DNA from: Chamaea fasciata
Lineage: Eukaryota; Chordata; Aves; Passeriformes; Sylviidae
DNA length: 64,000 bases
Reading direction: 5' to 3'
Assembly: GCA_029207755.1 (NCBI GenBank)
Contig: JARCOQ010000008.1
Span: forward strand, 27,145,021-27,209,020
The notes beneath the pieces are model-generated. The model saw nothing but the letters and a program-made list of their open reading frames with translations, did not search any database and had not been told where the DNA came from. Position numbers and translations under genes: made by a program. Positions 59,800-64,000 of the stretch are shown one piece after another. Each line of letters starts with the position of its first letter. Position 1 is the stretch's first letter.

Positions 59800-60719
59800 G
59801 TTAATAGTTACCAAGGAAATCATTGACGACAACACAAAGAATATCAAGGTTCACCTTGAATGCACTCATGTTTTGGACCTTTCATTTTTGAATGCTTTTG
59901 TGGATAGGGGGAAAACTTCAAAGGCAGACAAGGATGTTCCAAAGCATTGAATGGCTTTACAAAGTGGGTGGTAGACCAGCGGAGCTCAGTGCCAAAAGAC
60001 ATTGTGAATGTGACACATTTACATGTTTAAGTTCATGAAAGACAAAATCAGGGAGAATTACTAACTGCATGTAAACTATACAGGGGTCAGGAAGTCTCAG
60101 AGCTGAAAATAGTTGGAAGCTGAGAGGCTATGAGTTGGAAATAGGATTTCTCTGTCCTTCCTCATCTCCAGCATCTGATTATGGCCACCACAGCAGACAA
60201 AAGCAGTCCTCATACATGGATTTTGTCCTGGACATTTTTTCCCTGATTAGTTTGCCATTGCCTGCAGTGTAGCTCATCTGACTCAGAGGGGTATTTTTGA
60301 GGGATTTCTCTCCCAAAGGCTACATTTACCAAATTACTTTTGTGTCGCATGTTGCGCCATAAGTACTGGGATCCTCTTCTTGGGAAGATGACAAATCTTC
60401 TTTCACTGGATGAAGCAGGAATATTTATGCTTCTGGGAATCATGGGAAGATGACTGTGTTTCTCCAGAGATTATTAACTGTAATGAGCTACTGGACCAGG
60501 CATAGTTTCGTAACCAGTGTGGCTATGCAAACATATATTGCTGGTTCAGTCATTTTAGGGTTCCCACAATGTGAACCATTTTTGCAAAAGCTTGTTCTAT
60601 GCTGACCATGAACTTCCTTGCAGATCCAGAGTGGAGAAACTGTTTTGTTGGGGCACTTTCTTGTTGTGGGGGGAATAAATCCCTTCAGAAGATTTTGACT
60701 TTTGTTCAGTAATCCACTT

Positions 60720-61620
60720 GCCAAGTTTTGTGTGCAGTTGCACTTGCCCCAAAGCACTAATGAACGGACAGGATGAAGAGCTTTCAGGGTGCAGGTAGCT
60801 AAGACAGGAAGAATTGCAAAAGCTCTTTTCAAGTCTGGAGACATTAACTTTACACTAACTGACTACTGGAATGGTTTCCCTAATCAATTTGGTGGGTTTA
60901 CAATGCTGAAAAAATATGCTGATAGTCTTGAAAACAAGAAACAGAGTCCTTCCAGAGCTGGTGCCTATCCCTGTGTGGGGGCAGCGGGCAAGCTCTGGGC
61001 AGCTGCTCATTTTCCAAGGAAGTCTTGCTCCCTTCCTTGCTTGATTTGCCCAAGGTAAATTTCCTCTTTTTAAAACAAGCTTCTAGCTTTTCTATTTAGA
61101 CAGTTTAAGACTAGCAGCTTTAAGCTAACTACAGGCCATTTATAAATGTATCAGTTCTTGTTCCAACATTTTACCATGCACCAGGATATCATCTAGGTAT
61201 AACAAACAGGCTGAGAGAGGCATGCCACATAATACCCTCTTCGTTAGACTTTTAAATGTAGCTGATGTATTGCAGTAGCCAAACCCCATCATTTTAAATT
61301 GCCACAGTCCTTGTCCTGCTGTGAATGTGGTTTGTTTTTTGTTGTTTTTTTTTTTTTTCCCTGTCCCTCTGGATCCACTTCCACTTGCCAATAGCTACTT
61401 TTAAGATTCAGGGTAGTAAACGAGACCAAGCTTTCACCAGCGTTTAGGGTACTACTTACAGTAATAAAGGAGCACACACTAAATGACTTTGTGTTGTTTT
61501 CTGTAATCTGATGCTGTCACCTTTTGTTCTTAAGTGGACTCAGCCTGAGATTTGGCTGAAGGGTCTGTTCTAGCTTCCTAACATGCTTCTTCCATGGGCT
61601 TCTAAGGCTTCTTTACTGCT
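60720..61620 (-). pseudogene. Degraded Ty3/Gypsy LTR-retrotransposon pol (RT and start of RNase H)
   Basis: Gypsy pol encodes protease, reverse transcriptase, RNase H and integrase. On the minus strand the RT landmarks lie in the right order and spacing. A DYRK word is at 61498-61508. LNLKSSYWQVEVDP ends near 61371. GQGLWQF with GFG-CNTSATF comes next. The catalytic YLDDILVHG is at about 61173-61202, with the two Asp of the active site kept. About 120 codons later (60794-60844) LKRAF followed by PVLAT marks the tether leading into RNase H, preceded by an FQ-S word typical of the family. The frame shifts several times, and stops occur between motifs. An A-rich run (61330-61360 as T on plus) has expanded inside the RT between the YWQV and GLWQF motifs. 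It is a fossil, not a working gene. Element type is firm; subfamily is open. Confidence 0.85.
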
Positions 61621-63950
61621 TCCCTGCTGAAAAGAAGGATGCTGTTTAGGTATCCAGGATAACTCTTGTGTGGAAGCAGTCAAGTACAACTGAGGTGTTT
61701 GTCAGAGAGCGAATAATTTCTAACAAAACAGTCTCAAAAATATTTTCTTGCTTCTCTTTGAACGCTTTATAGGATGCCAGTTTAAAAGTTAATACATTTT
61801 CTGAGTGCTGACACCCAAGCTTTCTATGGTTCCTATTAATTTACCAGATCCATTTTTTTGCCACCATAGTCCGTCTTTCCCCATCTCTTTCTGACTATTG
61901 TCGGAAGCATTCAGTAAATGTATAGAGACTTACTCTTGTTTCAGATCCAGAAGAACTTCAGCAGCTACAGATCCCCAGGGATCCAGAGTCTCAAAGCAAG
62001 TTTTGAACGCTCATCATCTTTCATTTGCTGGAAAGATGGTGCTGCCTGTAATTTCCAGTGGTATTTCTGCCCCTAAAGGTGGCTTGGGCACTGCAAAAGA
62101 GTCTGTAGGTTGAATGACCCATTCACCCATTCCCTTACCTTCTTTTCCTGGTGTCACAACCAAAGTCTGACTCAGTGATTCTTGCGCATTTCAAATATCA
62201 CTTATTGCACACTAAATAGCCTTCTCCTCTTTATTACTTTTTTAAAAAGTAACTGTTAAGCTCCCTACAGAAACTACAAACTGGTGTATGACTGGTATCT
62301 CAACTCCTGGCTTGGTTCAGCTTCATGGTTCCCTCCAGCCTGTTCTGCCTCTTGGTATTGGGGGCCTGGTTTGGAACATGACATGCTCTATTCTCACTAG
62401 GCCTGTGTTTATAACAATTCTTCTTTCAAGGCATTTTTTTCCTCCAGGATCAATAAGGACCTCATCTGCATTCCTTCATTTTTGCCAATGTTGCCAATTT
62501 CTTTTGCTTTATAAACGCAGATTGGTCATCACTCCTTCCACAAAGCATAATGATGGTATGAGCCATAATAAAATTGCTGAACTGAATTTGAGATTTAGAA
62601 ACAGCACTGTAGAGATCTTAGCAAATTCCTGGCATCTTCTTCCATTTGCAGCAGCTGTTTCCTTTTGTGGTATGCAGCTGTGGAAAAAAGTTCAGATCTG
62701 TAGTAAATTGTACAGTCAGTACAATATCTTTTTGTCTTTTGCTGATCTTTGTTTCTGGCTCTTACCTGAGTGTCGGCATTGGTGTATAGCCAATTTGCCC
62801 TTGAGGTCCTTGTTGATATTCGAATATATCAGGGAAAAGGTTTGCTCCCACCCAATTCAAATGAAGGTTTGGGTTTTTTTCCTTTCCCTTCCTTTCAGCA
62901 TGTCATGGTTGCTGATACTGGTTCATTTTCATTCTCTAGGACACTTTTCAATTCCCTGAGCCCTTTCTGCAGTTTATCAGATAGCAACTTCCAGGTTGGT
63001 CAAAGTTTTTCCAATCTTATTTCAAACCACAACTGTTGCAGCTGAAACTCTTAGTTTCTTTGGGCATTTTGCCATTGGCTTTCTAATAAGGGTTCATCTT
63101 TACCAGTAAGTTTTCAGGTGCTATTTTAACTCCTCCAGTTCTTTACATGTTTGAACTGTGTACTGCCTTTTGTTCTGCCCTGATACAGGAGAGATACCAG
63201 CTCACAGGCTTTGTTCTTGAAAACCAGAACATGGGGGTTTTCTCTCTTTAACCTGTTGTAGGAAGCCCAGAGTCTGAATGTTAAGAAGTGCAATTGATGA
63301 TTGAGTCACTTATCTTTGATGCAATCCTGTTTATTTACAAAGTCCTGATTTCTGTTTCTGCAGGTAGAATCAAACAAGAGATAATTCCCTTGCTTGAAAT
63401 TCCCTATCTCTTTCAGTCAGTACTTGCCTCAATAGCTTTCTTAAGGCTTATCTTGAAGTCATGCTGTTGATGCTTTTGTGGCTCTTTTTGATGCTTCCTT
63501 TTGGCTTTTGATTGGAGATTCTCCCACAACCATCCAAAACAAGCATTCTGCTACCAAAGTCCTAAACATCTAGACTCCAGGGCTTATTTTCATTCCAAAC
63601 TTCCCATATGTTTATGCTTTGGTTGTTCTCCCATTGTTTTGATTATTTTGCTCCGTAAATGAGCTTAATGTTTATTTGTATTTAGTACAAATAAAAAACT
63701 GTTCTTCCACTCAGTGATTTCAGCAAGTTTTGGTCAGTCCTGCTTGTGATGCTTTTTTATTGCTTTTTGGATAAAGGCCACAGTGGTACATATACACACT
63801 GCAGAGAGAGGAGGGCAGCTGCATGGCGCTTAGTATGAATTCTTGTCTGACCTCCTCAAGTGGCCTCTTAGCTTCTTGTTGTCCCTTTGCCTGTGTCCAA
63901 AAGGACTGATAGTGAGATTTGGCTGGAGAACATTACATTTCTCAAATTAG
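61620..63950 (-). other. Uncertain: possible upstream (gag/protease) part of the Gypsy fossil
   Basis: Protease and gag of the Gypsy element should lie here if the copy is not 5'-truncated. Reading the minus strand, several stretches look once-coding: a Gln/Leu/Lys/Glu-rich, coiled-coil-like stretch at about 62880-63160, and a short open stretch around 62010-62150. I cannot find a protease DSG/DTG motif or an intact CCHC zinc knuckle, and no LTR pair is visible. The plus-strand open frame of 223 codons (62288-62959) lies here and may be an antisense by-product. A retrocopy of an unrelated coiled-coil gene is the main alternative. Confidence 0.3.
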
Positions 63951-63953
63951 TAA

Positions 63954-63972
63954 TTTTTTTTTTTTTTTTTTT
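63954..63972. repeat. Homopolymer T19
   Basis: 19 uninterrupted T near the right end of the window. As a minus-strand poly(A) it would belong to sequence at higher coordinates, outside the window. Confidence 0.95.
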
Positions 63973-64000
63973 ACTCTCTGAAATTGCTTTGTGGACTGTA

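Larger units (their letters stand above)
57060..60700. other. Non-coding sequence with one splice-acceptor-like open segment
   Basis: At 57546 a strong acceptor-like tract (CATGCTTTCTCTTTTGCAG) opens a frame to 57771, treated as a finding. Elsewhere I see only unique sequence and A-runs. 60110-60480 may carry strongly decayed downstream parts of the Gypsy element (RNase H to integrase region), but no diagnostic motif is readable there. Confidence 0.45.

Noticed and set aside
60210..60443. Gypsy integrase zinc-binding region on the minus strand
   Set aside because: The position is plausible, but the expected His/Cys pairs are not readable, so it was not called.
62480..62540. CCHC zinc-knuckle relic on the minus strand
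   Set aside because: The spacing only vaguely fits, and nearly all expected Cys/His positions hold other residues.

Overview
The window reads as nuclear DNA of a sauropsid vertebrate, most likely a bird, with a crocodilian or turtle as the alternative. The evidence is the repeat content. There are two long decayed CR1 LINE copies, several fossil MIR-type SINE fragments, hairpin repeats of the kind kept in archosaur and turtle genomes, and A/C-rich or T/G-rich simple tracts. It contains no operons, no dense long ORFs, and no rRNA or tRNA gene. Species and locus cannot be fixed from sequence alone.

I recognise no intact protein-coding gene. The longest open frame is 223 codons and has no domain I know. 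Nearly all other frames of 60-160 codons look like chance frames in intergenic or intronic DNA. Two places carry isolated splice-like signals (about 37.34 kb and 57.55 kb), but neither makes a convincing exon.

Layout. 1-24.5 kb is mostly unique non-coding sequence with homopolymer tracts (C22 at 2.5 kb, T22 at 3.7 kb, T29 at 21.3 kb), three MIR-like fragments (5.3, 10.7 and 19.9 kb) and a decayed palindromic repeat (11.4 kb). A plus-strand CR1 copy fills about 24.6-26.0 kb. From 26 to 41.5 kb the sequence is unique, with stretches that look like conserved non-coding elements (27-29.4 kb, 30.1-30.5 kb), two G-quadruplex motifs (30.8 and 36.0 kb), a MIR-like fragment (35.3 kb) and a (CAAA)n array (37.4 kb). 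At 41.9-45.1 kb old amniote repeats cluster. 44.6-47.1 kb holds homeodomain-site-rich, conserved-looking sequence around a CpG-rich patch (46.5-46.8 kb). A compound CCTT/CCTG microsatellite lies at 47.4 kb and a long polypyrimidine tract at 48.8 kb. A second plus-strand CR1 copy, nearly complete in its 3' half, fills about 55.25-57.05 kb. The right end carries a degraded Ty3/Gypsy retrotransposon pol on the minus strand (about 60.7-61.6 kb), with uncertain upstream element sequence possibly reaching 63.7 kb.

The simplest reading is a gene desert or a very large intron, perhaps in the regulatory landscape of a developmental gene. That last step is inference. I found no convincing evidence of a new biological system. 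The best leads are the Gypsy fossil, the CpG-rich patch with its flanks, and a p53-like paired half-site.
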